From Klebsiella pneumoniae (GTDB lineage: Bacteria > Myxococcota_A > UBA796 > GCA-2862545), in contig CAMASI010000003.1 in the NCBI GenBank assembly GCA_945861065.1, positions 36,206-100,205 on the forward strand: a DNA stretch of 64,000 nucleotides. The letters run 5' to 3'. The notes beneath the pieces were generated by a model. It ran no database searches. It was not told where the DNA came from and was given only the letters and a program-made list of their open reading frames with translations. Positions 44,660 through 54,377 of the stretch are shown piece after piece. A program made the translations under genes and the position numbers. Numbering within the stretch: position 1 is the stretch's first letter; every line of letters starts with the position of its first letter.

Positions 44660-47539
44660 GTGATACGGACGACGTACATGCTCCAACAGCTCCGCCCGTT
44701 CGCTGTGGTGGGCCTTTCGGCCGGCGTGAGCCTTGGCGTGGCGTCGCAAACCTGGGTCGACGGGGCCGAGGGCGCAATCCCCGAGGCCTGGAGCGAAGCC
44801 TCCGTCGAACCTTATGATCTCATCCGTCTCGACCTACTCGATACGGTGCTGTACCACGTCGAAGAAACCTACGTCGAACCGGGGCGCATCGACTGGGAGC
44901 GCATGTTCGTCGCGTCGTTGCGCGCTGTGGAGCGACGCGCCCCGAGCATTTTGTTCGGTCGAGAGGAAGGGAGTCGATTGCTGCACGTGGAGGTCGGCGG
45001 GCACCGCAGCGTGTTTGAGGTTCCGCCCATCGCATCGCGTGCCGAACTCGTGGAGGCCTTGCGCCTCGCGGTGGGGCCGGTGGCGTTGTGGTTGGACCCG
45101 GCGGAAGTTCGTGTGGAACGCGGCGGGGACGATCCCAGGGCCGAGGTCGAGTACAGCCTCATCAACGGTTTGCTGTCGACGTTGGACCCCCATTCGGTGT
45201 TGTTGCGCCCGACGGACGCCGAGTTCATGGACGACGACAACCGTGGCGCCTACGGCGGAATCGGCGTCACCGTGCTGGATCGGAGCGGGCGTCTGGTGTT
45301 GAGTTCGGTCAACGACGACGAGCCGGCAATGCGCGCAGGTCTGCGTCGGGACGACCTCATCGAGCGGATCGACGGCGCCTCGGCCCTGAATATCGGCATT
45401 GACGACGCGATGCAGCGGCTGCGCGGTCCGGTGGGCACGGACGTGACGCTTGATGTCCGGCGCCCCAACGTGGAAACCCTGCTTCATGTCACCCTACGTC
45501 GAGAGACGATTGAATCCGCGCCGGTCAAAGGGGCGGTCTTGGACGGGGGAATCGGCTGGGTGCGGATCGAGAGTTTCCATCTCAACGTGGATCGGGACCT
45601 GCGAGGCATCTTGGCCAATTTGGAGCGACAGGTCCCCGGCGGTCTGCGAGGTTTGGTGATCGACCTACGCGGCAATCCCGGCGGATTTGTCAACCAGGCC
45701 GTGGCCGTCTCTGACTTGTTTCTCAAGAGTGGCGACATCGTGTCCACGGTCGACGGGAACGGACGCAAGCGCGACGTCGATACCGCTCACAACACCGGCG
45801 ACGAGCCCACGTGGCCCATTGCCGTGCTGATGAGCGCGAGCAGCGCATCTGCGTCCGAAATCGTCGCGGGTGCGCTGCAGAACAACGAACGAGCGGTGGT
45901 GGTGGGGGAACATTCTTTTGGAAAAGGCTCGGTGCAGACGCTGGAGTCCTTTCCCGATGGCAGCAAACTCAAGCTCACCATTAGTAAGTACCTTACGCCC
46001 GGAGATCGAAGCATCCAGTCGGTCGGAATCCCCGCAGATATCGAGCTGATTCCCACGTGGTTCCGCGCCGCCGCCACGGAGGGTCTGCCACAATCCGCGC
46101 AGGCCGATTTGTTCTTCCGGGAACGGGCGTCGCGTGAGATTGACCTGGAGCAGCACCTGGAGCAGACCTGGGTGCGTCCTCGAGAGCCCGTGTGGAGCAT
46201 CCGATACGTCCCGCTGCCGTCCAAAGAGAAGCCGTATATTTCGACCGAGTTTCGCGACCCCGGCAGTCATGATTTCCCCGTAGACTTCGCAAGAGACCTC
46301 TTGCTTGCGGCACCGAGTTCACGGCGCGCCGAAATTCTGAGTGTCGCAGGTGCCGTCGTGGACGCGGTCTCCGACGTGCAGGCCGCGGCCATTAGCAGTG
46401 GGATGGGAGGCCTCGGTGTCGATTGGCGGGACGGCGCACCCGTCCCACGTCGTGGGGACCAAGTTCCTGTGTCGATCACCGTGGCGGTGTCAAACCGGGA
46501 TGGTTTGGTGGGCGGCACCCAACCTGCGATTACCGTGTCCGTCACGAACGAGGGCGACCGACCGCTTCACCGCGCCTCCGCGATCCTGCTCGATCACGCG
46601 GTCGTGGAGGGCCTGGAGTTCGTATTTGGGTTGATACCCCCTGGGGAAACCCGCACGTGGACACGAGAAGTGGACGTGCCTGTGGGCGTGGTGGACGAGG
46701 ACCCACCGTTGTTGGTCTCCCTCCGCGACGGTGGCGACGCGCCGATTGCAGATATTCCAGCGCGTTTGCCTGTGTCTGCGCCTGCGCCCTCCCGCTATCG
46801 GTGGCGCTGGGATTTGTCCGACGCTCAAACCGGTAATGGAAATGGCGTGGCGGATCCTGGCGAACGCCTGTCCTTGCAGGTCGTCGTGGAAAACGTCGGA
46901 TTGGGCGCAGGGGGGAGCCCGGAAATTCGGCTGAAAACCGCTGCCGGTTCCGCGATTGACCTCGCGGACGCGAACCTGACGGTGGGCACTTGCGAGGGTG
47001 AAAAGTGCGTGCCGACCTTGGCCGGCGGCGACCGATTTGTGGGCGTGATGGAGATGCGGGTACAAGCCAACGCGGCCCCGGGCTCGGCCCTGTCCTTTGA
47101 CCTGCTGTTGGAGGACGCGGCCGCATGGGACGCGGTGGCATTGGACGAGTTGAGTGAGTGGCAACCGGTGTGGAAAACGGCCGTTTCTTTCCGCGTCGGG
47201 GATGCGCTTCCAATCGGTGTGGTGCGGGAACCCCCGGAAATTACCCTTTCCAGGACCGCGCCGCTTCGAGAGGGACCGGGACGCGGCACGATATCGGGTG
47301 TGGTGGAGGACGCGGGCGGAATCGCGCATGTGCTCATGTTTGTGGGCGGCGACAAAGTATTCCACCAAGGCAGCGGGGCACAAGGCGCCGTGAGTTCCGT
47401 TCCGTTCACCGCCGATATTGACTTGCTGGAGGGTCGAAACCCAGTCACGGTGGTGGCGATCGACAAGGAAGGACTGGTTTCAGCCCGTTCCGCGGTCACA
47501 TGGGTAGAGGTGGGACCTCTGGCACGGGCGGCGCCGTAA
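44660..47539 (+). CDS. S41 C-terminal-processing protease with long C-terminal extension
   Basis: A 959-residue exported serine protease. It has a signal anchor, a PDZ domain (GGIGVTVLDRSGRLV to DVTLDVRRP), and the S41 catalytic core with LVIDLRGNPGGFVNQAV, SASSASASEIVAGAL (Ser) and GKGSVQT (Lys). C-terminal to it are about 450 residues of beta-sandwich repeats resembling CARDB (NEGDRPL, VENVGLGAGG) and a final Ig-like domain. It is about twice the usual CtpA length. It likely processes peptidoglycan enzymes or lipoproteins. GTG 44660 (GAGG five bases before) is preferred; ATG 44678 is an alternative. Confidence 0.9.
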   Translation: MIRTTYMLQQLRPFAVVGLSAGVSLGVASQTWVDGAEGAIPEAWSEASVEPYDLIRLDLLDTVLYHVEETYVEPGRIDWERMFVASLRAVERRAPSILFGREEGSRLLHVEVGGHRSVFEVPPIASRAELVEALRLAVGPVALWLDPAEVRVERGGDDPRAEVEYSLINGLLSTLDPHSVLLRPTDAEFMDDDNRGAYGGIGVTVLDRSGRLVLSSVNDDEPAMRAGLRRDDLIERIDGASALNIGIDDAMQRLRGPVGTDVTLDVRRPNVETLLHVTLRRETIESAPVKGAVLDGGIGWVRIESFHLNVDRDLRGILANLERQVPGGLRGLVIDLRGNPGGFVNQAVAVSDLFLKSGDIVSTVDGNGRKRDVDTAHNTGDEPTWPIAVLMSASSASASEIVAGALQNNERAVVVGEHSFGKGSVQTLESFPDGSKLKLTISKYLTPGDRSIQSVGIPADIELIPTWFRAAATEGLPQSAQADLFFRERASREIDLEQHLEQTWVRPREPVWSIRYVPLPSKEKPYISTEFRDPGSHDFPVDFARDLLLAAPSSRRAEILSVAGAVVDAVSDVQAAAISSGMGGLGVDWRDGAPVPRRGDQVPVSITVAVSNRDGLVGGTQPAITVSVTNEGDRPLHRASAILLDHAVVEGLEFVFGLIPPGETRTWTREVDVPVGVVDEDPPLLVSLRDGGDAPIADIPARLPVSAPAPSRYRWRWDLSDAQTGNGNGVADPGERLSLQVVVENVGLGAGGSPEIRLKTAAGSAIDLADANLTVGTCEGEKCVPTLAGGDRFVGVMEMRVQANAAPGSALSFDLLLEDAAAWDAVALDELSEWQPVWKTAVSFRVGDALPIGVVREPPEITLSRTAPLREGPGRGTISGVVEDAGGIAHVLMFVGGDKVFHQGSGAQGAVSSVPFTADIDLLEGRNPVTVVAIDKEGLVSARSAVTWVEVGPLARAAP

Positions 47540-48524
47540 TTTTGCGGATTTGCGAACGCAGTCGATCGATTTCATCGCGGTAAAAATCGGGCGCTCTTGG
47601 GCCGAGCAGTCGTTGTTGACGGAGTCGGTTCGCCAACTGGGTCGCCGTGACGACGTACAAATCATGGTCCACGCCCGGTGGCGTCCAGTCCGAACGCACC
47701 CGGCGCCACCAGGACGCGATGGCGTCGGCGTGTTCGACCGGCAGCAAGCCATTGGCGGCCTCGGCACGAAGTTCGGCGCGAATACTCGCCGACTGCGCGA
47801 GCACACACGCTTCGAACAGGCCGAATGCCGTGGCAAGCTCAAATGGGAAAATGAGTAAATCAAGTCGGTAAAGGCGTCCACCGGCTTGCGACAAGTGTTC
47901 TGCCACTAGAAGACCGTTCCACGTGCCGTGAATGAGGACCGCAACAGCGAGACCGACCAGCCCTAAGCCTACGGCCTTAAAACCGCCTCGAAAGCGACCG
48001 AATCCGATTGCCGCGCCTACGGCCGCCGACGCCGTCCCGTGCATCAAGGCGCTATAAAACGTGCGAATAACGACCGTAGATCCCCAACTCCACGCGTCGC
48101 CCGCCTGTCGAACGAAATAAACGAAGTTTTCCGTCATTCCGAAGCCGAGGCCGGCGACGGCCCCGTACACGAATCCGTCTGCGGTATTGTCGAAGTGTCT
48201 GGTTCGCGAAACAATCGGGAGGATCAGGGCTTTCGCAGGCTCTTCCACCAATGGCGCGACGATGGCGGTCCCGATGGCGAGCGTCCATGCGTCCACAGAG
48301 CCGACGGGGAGCAGCATCCCTGTGGTGGCGGCTACGAGCGATTGGCCCACCATGGAGCCCGGGATGGCAAGCATGATCGCGCCGAGTGCGCCCCAGGCAA
48401 ACGTCAGCGCGACGAGCCAGAGCGGTTCACGGTCGTAGCGATCCATCCACCAGACGGTCCCCACAAAACCGAGCATCGGGATGATGGCACAGACCGAGGA
48501 CAGCGCGAAGAGGACGAATTCCAC
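47496..48524 (-). CDS. prsW: PrsW-family intramembrane metalloprotease
   Basis: A 342-residue polytopic membrane protein (about eight hydrophobic segments in residues 1-270) with the EEPAK motif (94-98), FGMTENFVYF and HGTWN, the metal-site motifs of PrsW. PrsW cleaves anti-sigma factors or sensor proteins within the membrane. The cytosolic C-terminal 75 residues are a helical tail. The start is GTG at 48524, 1 nt after the preceding stop. It overlaps the convergent S41 gene by 44 bp. Confidence 0.92.
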   Translation of the reverse strand: MEFVLFALSSVCAIIPMLGFVGTVWWMDRYDREPLWLVALTFAWGALGAIMLAIPGSMVGQSLVAATTGMLLPVGSVDAWTLAIGTAIVAPLVEEPAKALILPIVSRTRHFDNTADGFVYGAVAGLGFGMTENFVYFVRQAGDAWSWGSTVVIRTFYSALMHGTASAAVGAAIGFGRFRGGFKAVGLGLVGLAVAVLIHGTWNGLLVAEHLSQAGGRLYRLDLLIFPFELATAFGLFEACVLAQSASIRAELRAEAANGLLPVEHADAIASWWRRVRSDWTPPGVDHDLYVVTATQLANRLRQQRLLGPRAPDFYRDEIDRLRSQIRKITAPPVPEVPPLPM

Positions 48525-48525
48525 G

Positions 48526-49041
48526 CTATTTCTTCTTCTTGCCCTTTTTCTCGTCTTCCTCCGGGCGCACAGGAACCTCGATGTCATCGAGGTTTTGCTC
48601 GTCCGCCACCACGGGCGCAACGGGCGCGGGCGGAGGCGGCACCGGCTCGGGCGCCGCGGGTGGGGGCACCGGGACGGGTCGACGGACGGTGGTCGGACGC
48701 GGGGCCGAAGCGGGGGCCGGAACCGGAACTGGCGCCGCTTCTTCGACGACGTCTGCCGCGCCCTCCGCCGGGGTTGGCTCGATGACCGGCGCTTCGACCA
48801 CGGCTGGGTCGGCCGCTGGCTCTACGGGCAGCACCTCTTCTTCAACAACGGCCTCTGTGGGCGGCGCTTCAGTTGTGCCCATGGCGTCGGTGGCCGATTG
48901 TGTCCATGCGTCCAGGTCGATCGCGCCGCTGGCGTAGTAGTACCATGCGGCGCCACCTCCAACGGCGGCGAGGGCCAGCACGCCGACGCCGAGCCCGCCG
49001 ATGACCAATGCGCCCACGCCGAGCATCATTCCTTTCTTCAA
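48526..49041 (-). CDS. Membrane protein with Pro/Ala-rich tail
   Basis: A 171-residue protein beginning at TTG 49041, which has GGAGG five bases upstream (an ATG at 49095 would overlap the CPBP gene by 34 nt). It has one strong membrane helix (about 5-38, GVGALVIGGLGVGVLALAAV), then a Pro/Ala/Val/Glu-rich low-complexity segment and a terminal acidic-then-lysine tail (KKGKKKK). This resembles TonB-like or Pal-tethering periplasmic linkers. No enzymatic domain is seen. It sits between prsW and the CPBP protease. Confidence 0.7.
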   Translation of the reverse strand: MKKGMMLGVGALVIGGLGVGVLALAAVGGGAAWYYYASGAIDLDAWTQSATDAMGTTEAPPTEAVVEEEVLPVEPAADPAVVEAPVIEPTPAEGAADVVEEAAPVPVPAPASAPRPTTVRRPVPVPPPAAPEPVPPPPAPVAPVVADEQNLDDIEVPVRPEEDEKKGKKKK

Positions 49042-49061
49042 GGCCGCCTCCGAAAGTGCGG

Positions 49062-49775
49062 CTAACCGTCGTTTCGACGGGCCGCGTGTAGGCATAGCGT
49101 GAGGCTGACGAGGCACATGAGCGAGGTCGCCGTCGGGCCGGGGGTAGGGCATACGCCCATGAGGAGCGCCCAACCCACGATGTTGTGGAGGGCGTGGGCC
49201 ACGGCAGAGGCCAACAAGCCCGCTTTCCAACGGACGAGGCCCAACGCAAATGACGCAGGAAGAAGCGCCAGGGCGTGCACGGCGTCGAGATGCCAGAACG
49301 CGAAGGCCAACGAGGTGGCAAGCCAGGTCCGCCTCGCGCCGAATGCGGACTCCAGCCTGGCCCACAAGGCGCCGCGGAACAGGAGTTCCTCGCCTAAGGG
49401 TGCTGCGAACCCGACGGCGGCCAGCCAGACCATGGAGGTGGTTCCAGCGGATCGGGAGATCTTGTCTGCGAAATCCGCCACGTTTGAACTGCCGCCAAGC
49501 CAATCAACGAGCAAACCGGCGGTCGGCATGACGAACACTGGGGCCAGCACGATGAGCGGCGCAACTTGGCGATTTCCGACGCGAAATCCGACAGCCAGCG
49601 CGATTCCCACGAGACCGAGGTCTTGGAGAATCAGGAGTGTCGCCTGGGTCCACGAGGGAAGGCGAGCGGGGTCAATGCCGCCCAGGGTCGCCCCAACCTG
49701 AGCCGCGACCGCGACGGCGATCAGCCAAAGGAGGACCACGAACATCAGGCGGGCGGCCCAAACAACGGCTGGCAT
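49062..49775 (-). CDS. CPBP-family intramembrane metalloprotease
   Basis: A 237-residue protein with about six membrane helices and the CPBP (Abi) motifs EELLFRG (near 148), FAFWHLD (near 182) and ALHNIVGW (near 213), the Glu/His residues of the metal site of Rce1-like proteases. In bacteria they process bacteriocins or regulate membrane signalling. ATG at 49775 (CAGGG directly upstream). It is divergent from the UvrA-like gene and probably in one unit with the Pro-rich membrane protein and prsW. Confidence 0.9.
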   Translation of the reverse strand: MPAVVWAARLMFVVLLWLIAVAVAAQVGATLGGIDPARLPSWTQATLLILQDLGLVGIALAVGFRVGNRQVAPLIVLAPVFVMPTAGLLVDWLGGSSNVADFADKISRSAGTTSMVWLAAVGFAAPLGEELLFRGALWARLESAFGARRTWLATSLAFAFWHLDAVHALALLPASFALGLVRWKAGLLASAVAHALHNIVGWALLMGVCPTPGPTATSLMCLVSLTLCLHAARRNDG

Positions 49776-49817
49776 CCCTGGCGGAATATCGTTGTTCGCG
49801 GGTAGGAGTCGGATTTC

Positions 49818-52046
49818 GTGCCACTGTCGATCCGCGGCGCGCGGGAGCACAATCTGGCTGGTGTCGATCTGGACCTTCCGTTGGATGCGTTTGTCGTGTT
49901 CGTCGGGCCCAGCGGTTCGGGCAAAACGTCGCTCGCGATCGACACCGTGCATGCCGAGGGACGACGCAGGTACCTGGAGGCGCTTGCCGGTGGCGGTCCG
50001 CGCGGTCGGTCGTTGCGCAGGCCTGTGGTGGACCGCGTGGACGGCCTTCCACCGACATTGGCGTTGGAAACCGGGCAGGCTGCGCCGAGTCGACGCAGCA
50101 CGGTCGCGGACCTGACGCAGATTCGGCCGTTGCTGGACGTCGCGTTGGGTCGCGCGGGGACCCTGCATTGCCCGAAGTGCGGCACGGCGGTTGTGACGTC
50201 GACGCATGACGAAATTGTGGGCGCCGTGTTGGCGCTTCCGGAGGGCACGCGGCTGCGCGTGGAGGTTCCGATTCCGACCTCGGGTTTGGCCGACGCGGTG
50301 AAGGCAGGGTTTTCGAGGGTTTCGATCGACGGCGAGGTTCGGCGACTGGAGGACGTCGGTGTCGTGGCTGCCACAGCGGCGGTGCGCATCGTCGTCGATC
50401 GGATTCGGCTTGGCGAAGAGCGTCGGTCGCGTGTTCATGACGCCGTTCGTCTTGCCAGCCGAGCGGGGTCCGGTCGGGTGTTTGTGGTCACGGACGACGG
50501 CGAAATCAGCTTCGTCGATCGACCGCGCTGTCTGTCCTGCACCCTCGATTTGCCGGCGCTTTCGCCCCGACTGTTTCGTTCCGGCGAGGTGGACCCGTGT
50601 GCGGCGTGTGCGGGCTTGGCGGTCACGGACAAAGGCCCGTGTGCGCCCTGCGAAGGGACGGGACTCGGTGCGGCCGCGCTCGCCGTGCGGTGGGGAGGGC
50701 AACGACTGACGGATTTGCTTCACCGTTCCGCGGAAGATTCGGCGTGGGAATCGGGGCCGACGGACGGCGTTTCGGCACCAATTCGCACTGTGTTGGCGGA
50801 GCGGATGGGCTGGCTGAAGCGGCTCGGAATCGGGCACCTGCCGTTGCAGCGCCCCGTGCACCAGACTTCTCAGGGTGAGTTTCAGCGGGTGAGGCTGGTC
50901 GGCTTGCTGGCGACGCCGTTGGCGGGTGTGTTGTATGTGTTGGATGAACCGGCCGCGGGTCTCGGGGATGCGGAAGCTCGTGGAGTTGCGGCGGCGATTC
51001 GCACGCTTGTGGTGGGCGGGAACGGGGTGTTGGTGGTGGACCACCACGCCGTGGTGATTGAGGCCGCGGACCGCGTCGTCGAATTCGGTCCTGGCGGTGG
51101 TCCCGACGGTGGGCGGGTCGTGTGGGACGGCCCTCCGGACGCCTTGGCGACTGCGCCTACGGCAACGGGTCGTTGGTGGGCGAGCGGGCGGTTGTTGCCG
51201 TCGTTGGCGTTTCGGGTGGGCGAATTTGTGGCGATTGCGGTGGCAGAGGGCAGAATCGAAGGCGTTGTGCGTGGGGGTGTGCAGCTGATTGTGGGGCCGA
51301 GCGGGAGTGGGAAAACGCGGAGGCTTGCGGCGTTGGCGGCAGCCGTCGAGGGCGGGAAAACGCCGTTTGAGCGGGTGGTGTGGGCGGACGGCGCGGGGCC
51401 TCGGGGCGCTCGTTCTACGCCGGCGTCGTATGTGGGTTTATGGGCTGTCCTTCGGGAGTTGTTGGCAGCGACCGCGTCAGCGAAAGTCCGGGGCTTGGGC
51501 GCGGGCGCGTTTTCGCTCAACCAGCCCGGCGGTCGTTGTGAGGCGTGCCAGGGGACGGGCGAACGGCGCGTGGACCTGGAGTGGCTCCCAGAGCTGTGGT
51601 TGCCCTGTCCGGTGTGTGACGGGAGGCGTTTCGCTGGAGATATTCGGGAAGTTCGTTGGCACGGGCTGGATGCGTCGGAATTGCTTGAACTGACCGTGAC
51701 GGCGGCCAGGGCTGTGTTGTCGGGCGTGCCCAAACTCGACCGGGCGCTCCGTGCGATGGCGGATTGTGGACTCGGGTATGTGCCGCTCGGCTTGCCCACG
51801 CGCAGTTTGTCGGGCGGCGAGTCCAATCGTCTGCGCGTGGCCCGCGAATTGGCCCGGGGCGGGATCGATGGCACCACGCTGGTGTTGCTCGACGACCCCA
51901 CGCGGGGGTTGCATGCAGTAGACGCGGCGGTGATTCTCGCGTTGATCGATCGGCTGGCCGAATCGGGGGCGGCGGTGGTCGTTGCGACCCACGACGAGGC
52001 GGTGGCGCGGGCGATTGGCGCGCGAAGTGGCCAACCAAAGCTCTAA
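49818..52046 (+). CDS. Compact UvrA-like ATPase (UvrA paralogue)
   Basis: A 742-residue UvrA-family ABC ATPase, shorter than UvrA (about 940). First half: GPSGSGKT (Walker A), zinc motifs CPKC, CLSC, CAAC, CAPC and a degenerate signature TSQGEFQRVRLV. Second half: a second Walker A VGPSGSGKT, zinc motif CEACQGTG and CPVCDGRRF, good signature SLSGGESNRLRVAREL, and Walker B LLDDPTRGLHA with Asp in place of the usual catalytic Glu. The UvrB-binding and insertion domains appear shortened. This resembles UvrA2-like paralogues linked to drug resistance or alternative damage sensing. GTG start at 49818. Confidence 0.85.
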   Translation: MPLSIRGAREHNLAGVDLDLPLDAFVVFVGPSGSGKTSLAIDTVHAEGRRRYLEALAGGGPRGRSLRRPVVDRVDGLPPTLALETGQAAPSRRSTVADLTQIRPLLDVALGRAGTLHCPKCGTAVVTSTHDEIVGAVLALPEGTRLRVEVPIPTSGLADAVKAGFSRVSIDGEVRRLEDVGVVAATAAVRIVVDRIRLGEERRSRVHDAVRLASRAGSGRVFVVTDDGEISFVDRPRCLSCTLDLPALSPRLFRSGEVDPCAACAGLAVTDKGPCAPCEGTGLGAAALAVRWGGQRLTDLLHRSAEDSAWESGPTDGVSAPIRTVLAERMGWLKRLGIGHLPLQRPVHQTSQGEFQRVRLVGLLATPLAGVLYVLDEPAAGLGDAEARGVAAAIRTLVVGGNGVLVVDHHAVVIEAADRVVEFGPGGGPDGGRVVWDGPPDALATAPTATGRWWASGRLLPSLAFRVGEFVAIAVAEGRIEGVVRGGVQLIVGPSGSGKTRRLAALAAAVEGGKTPFERVVWADGAGPRGARSTPASYVGLWAVLRELLAATASAKVRGLGAGAFSLNQPGGRCEACQGTGERRVDLEWLPELWLPCPVCDGRRFAGDIREVRWHGLDASELLELTVTAARAVLSGVPKLDRALRAMADCGLGYVPLGLPTRSLSGGESNRLRVARELARGGIDGTTLVLLDDPTRGLHAVDAAVILALIDRLAESGAAVVVATHDEAVARAIGARSGQPKL

Positions 52047-52126
52047 GGACGAGACACAGGACCGAAAATGCCGTGGGATCACCACGCGTCGATCCGGTGG
52101 AACAGCGATGGTGTATACTTCGAACC

Positions 52127-54109
52127 ATGCTGTGGTTTGGCCTCATCGCTGTGGCGTGCCGCGCTTCGGACGAGGCCTGTAAAGACTGCGATGGGGACGG
52201 CTTCGAACGGCCGAGCGACTGCGACGACGGGAATGCCGCGGTCGCGCCCACGGCCACCGAGGTGTGCAACGGCATCGATGACGATTGTGACGGGCTTGTC
52301 GATGACGACGATCCGGGGCGCGACGTGGCATCCGCCACCCTCGCCTGGTTCGATGCCGACCTGGACGGGTGGGGAGATGCTGACGCAATACGCTGGGTCT
52401 GTGCCCTTGGTCCCGGCTATGTTTCGGTGGCGGGTGATTGTGAGCCCGACCGGCCAGAAGCCCATCCCGGCGCGCAGGAACTGTGTGGCGAGGGCGTCGA
52501 TGAAGACTGCGACGGGCTGATCGGCGCTGAAGACCCGGACCTCGACCTGACGGGCCTCACGCCTTCCTGGCAGGATGCCGATGGCGACGGTTTCGGGAAC
52601 GGGACGCTGGACCCGGCTTGGTGTCTCGACCCCCCTGGTTCCGTCGGAAACGGGGATGACTGCGACGACGCGGACCCGTACCTCCATCCCGACACGACGT
52701 GGTTGGCCGACATCGATGGTGATGGCGCCGGGGCGGGCGAGCCGGTGGCTGGCGTCGGGTGTACCGCGCCCAGCGCCGGGGTGGTTCCGTCGGGCGAACT
52801 GGAGGACTGCGAGCCGGACGACGCGTCGATTTCGCCGAAGGGTTTCGATCGGCACGCAAACCTCATCGACGACGATTGCGACGGCGTCGTCGATGAGTAT
52901 GAGAAAGTCGATGTGGGCACGCTCGTCACGTCGGAGTGGGCGGTGGACGCCACTTGCGTCGGCGTCTCCTCGATGCTTGGCGGCTTGGACGTCGACGGGA
53001 TTCCGCTCCTGCTCGTAGCGTGCGACGGGCCAGATCTCGAGTGGTGGCGCGTGCAAATCGGCGTTGCAGACGCCGGCGAACCGTGGCTGGTCAGCACGCC
53101 CCTTTTGCCTCTGGCACCCGTCGCTGCCTCCATCGACACCGATCGGGACGGCTGGCGCGACCTGATTGTCGGGCTACCGCAATGGGGCGGCTCGGGAGCC
53201 ATCGGCGCGTTCGGTTTATTCGGGGATTCTGAAGTATTGACCGGCGAATCCTCAGAGGGCGTCGCGCGGGTGCTGTTCGGAGAGGTCGGCGATTTTGTTG
53301 GCGGTAGCCTGGATGTCGGCGACCTTGATGGAGACGGCCTGGAGGGTGTCGTCGCGGGCGCGGCCATCGACGAAGAGGGTCCCGTCCTGGGCATGGACGG
53401 TCCATGGCTGGTGGACCTCAGCTTCGCGGACGTCGGGTGGCGGATTGAGCCAGAATACCCTGGACAGGGGTTCGGGAGCGCCTTGGCTGTGGTCCATGAT
53501 TCGGATGGTGACGGCCTTGGGGAGGTCGTGGTAGGCGCCCCATCTTCATTGTGGTCGGGTAGCGCCTTCTGGTTTTCTCCTGCGCCGATGGGTGCCGTTA
53601 CCGTGAAGGAGGCCTCGGCTGTCGTGGTCGGCGGCGGCGGCTTTACAAATTTTGGGTTTGCCCTTTCGGACGTAGGAGATGTGACCGGTGATGGCCTCGT
53701 CGACACGTCCGTGGGCGCCCCACACGCGCAGGGGAACGCGGGCGTGAACTACGTCTTCTCTGGGCTCCCCGTGGACGGTATTTCTGCGAGCGACGCGACA
53801 GCGAGAACCGGCGGCGATCCCGACCGTGCGCAATCCTGTGGAATTCAGCAGGTGGAACTCGGAGACGCGGACGGGGACGGATTTGGGGACCTCGTTTTCG
53901 GCTGTCTCGAGAGTTTTGCCCTGTGGTTTGGGCCTGTTTCCGGATTTATTGGGGTCGAGGACCTGCCGCTTCGAGTGGAATATCCGTACGCAGCGGCGGG
54001 GCTGCCTCCGAAGGCCTTGGACGCAACCGGCGACGGGTCTGTCGACCTGCTTCTAGGTTGGTCCATGGTGGACGCCGCCGGTGCTGGCCTGCTTGGGGGA
54101 CCCTTCTAG
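52127..54109 (+). CDS. MopE/FG-GAP repeat lipoprotein
   Basis: A 660-residue lipoprotein (short signal, lipobox VAC). The N-terminal 270 residues are MopE-like Cys/Asp repeats (EVCNGIDDDCDG, DADGDGFG). The C-terminal 390 residues carry FG-GAP-like beta-propeller repeats (DLDGDGLEGVVAGAA, DSDGDGLGEVVVGAP, DADGDGFGDLVFG) that bind Ca in integrin-type propellers. It is presumably surface-exposed and adhesion-like. A possible -10 TATACT is at 52114-52119. The stop codon TAG lies inside the left end of an inverted-repeat element (54106-54124). Confidence 0.87.
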   Translation: MLWFGLIAVACRASDEACKDCDGDGFERPSDCDDGNAAVAPTATEVCNGIDDDCDGLVDDDDPGRDVASATLAWFDADLDGWGDADAIRWVCALGPGYVSVAGDCEPDRPEAHPGAQELCGEGVDEDCDGLIGAEDPDLDLTGLTPSWQDADGDGFGNGTLDPAWCLDPPGSVGNGDDCDDADPYLHPDTTWLADIDGDGAGAGEPVAGVGCTAPSAGVVPSGELEDCEPDDASISPKGFDRHANLIDDDCDGVVDEYEKVDVGTLVTSEWAVDATCVGVSSMLGGLDVDGIPLLLVACDGPDLEWWRVQIGVADAGEPWLVSTPLLPLAPVAASIDTDRDGWRDLIVGLPQWGGSGAIGAFGLFGDSEVLTGESSEGVARVLFGEVGDFVGGSLDVGDLDGDGLEGVVAGAAIDEEGPVLGMDGPWLVDLSFADVGWRIEPEYPGQGFGSALAVVHDSDGDGLGEVVVGAPSSLWSGSAFWFSPAPMGAVTVKEASAVVVGGGGFTNFGFALSDVGDVTGDGLVDTSVGAPHAQGNAGVNYVFSGLPVDGISASDATARTGGDPDRAQSCGIQQVELGDADGDGFGDLVFGCLESFALWFGPVSGFIGVEDLPLRVEYPYAAAGLPPKALDATGDGSVDLLLGWSMVDAAGAGLLGGPF

Positions 54110-54335
54110 CAGCCTGTCGGAGATTGCGCACCTGCTGCAGGAGGCGATGCCATCCGCGGGACTTCGTCACGGGGACCCCACCCTCGGTCGGAGTGCGTCA
54201 AGCACGCCTTCCCTCGGGTTGCACCCCGTTCCTCGTCCGGCGGCGGCCTCACCTCCCTCGCGACGGTGCTCACCGCTCTCAGCCGAAACGAGCAAGCTCG
54301 TCTCGGCGGAACCGCTATCTCCGACAGGCTGCTAG
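54106..54335. mobile_element. MITE-like element with perfect 19-bp inverted ends
   Basis: CTAGCAGCCTGTCGGAGAT at 54106-54124 and its exact reverse complement at 54317-54335 bracket 192 bp with no clear gene. The CTAG at both outer ends could be a target duplication flanking a 15-bp inverted repeat. No transposase is present, so movement would need a partner in trans. The left end contributes the stop codon of the upstream lipoprotein; 42 bp separate the right end from the rlmD-like gene end. Confidence 0.65.
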
Positions 54336-54377
54336 CGGTGACCGAGCCGGTCGAGGAAGGAGCGCCATCGTTTGAGA

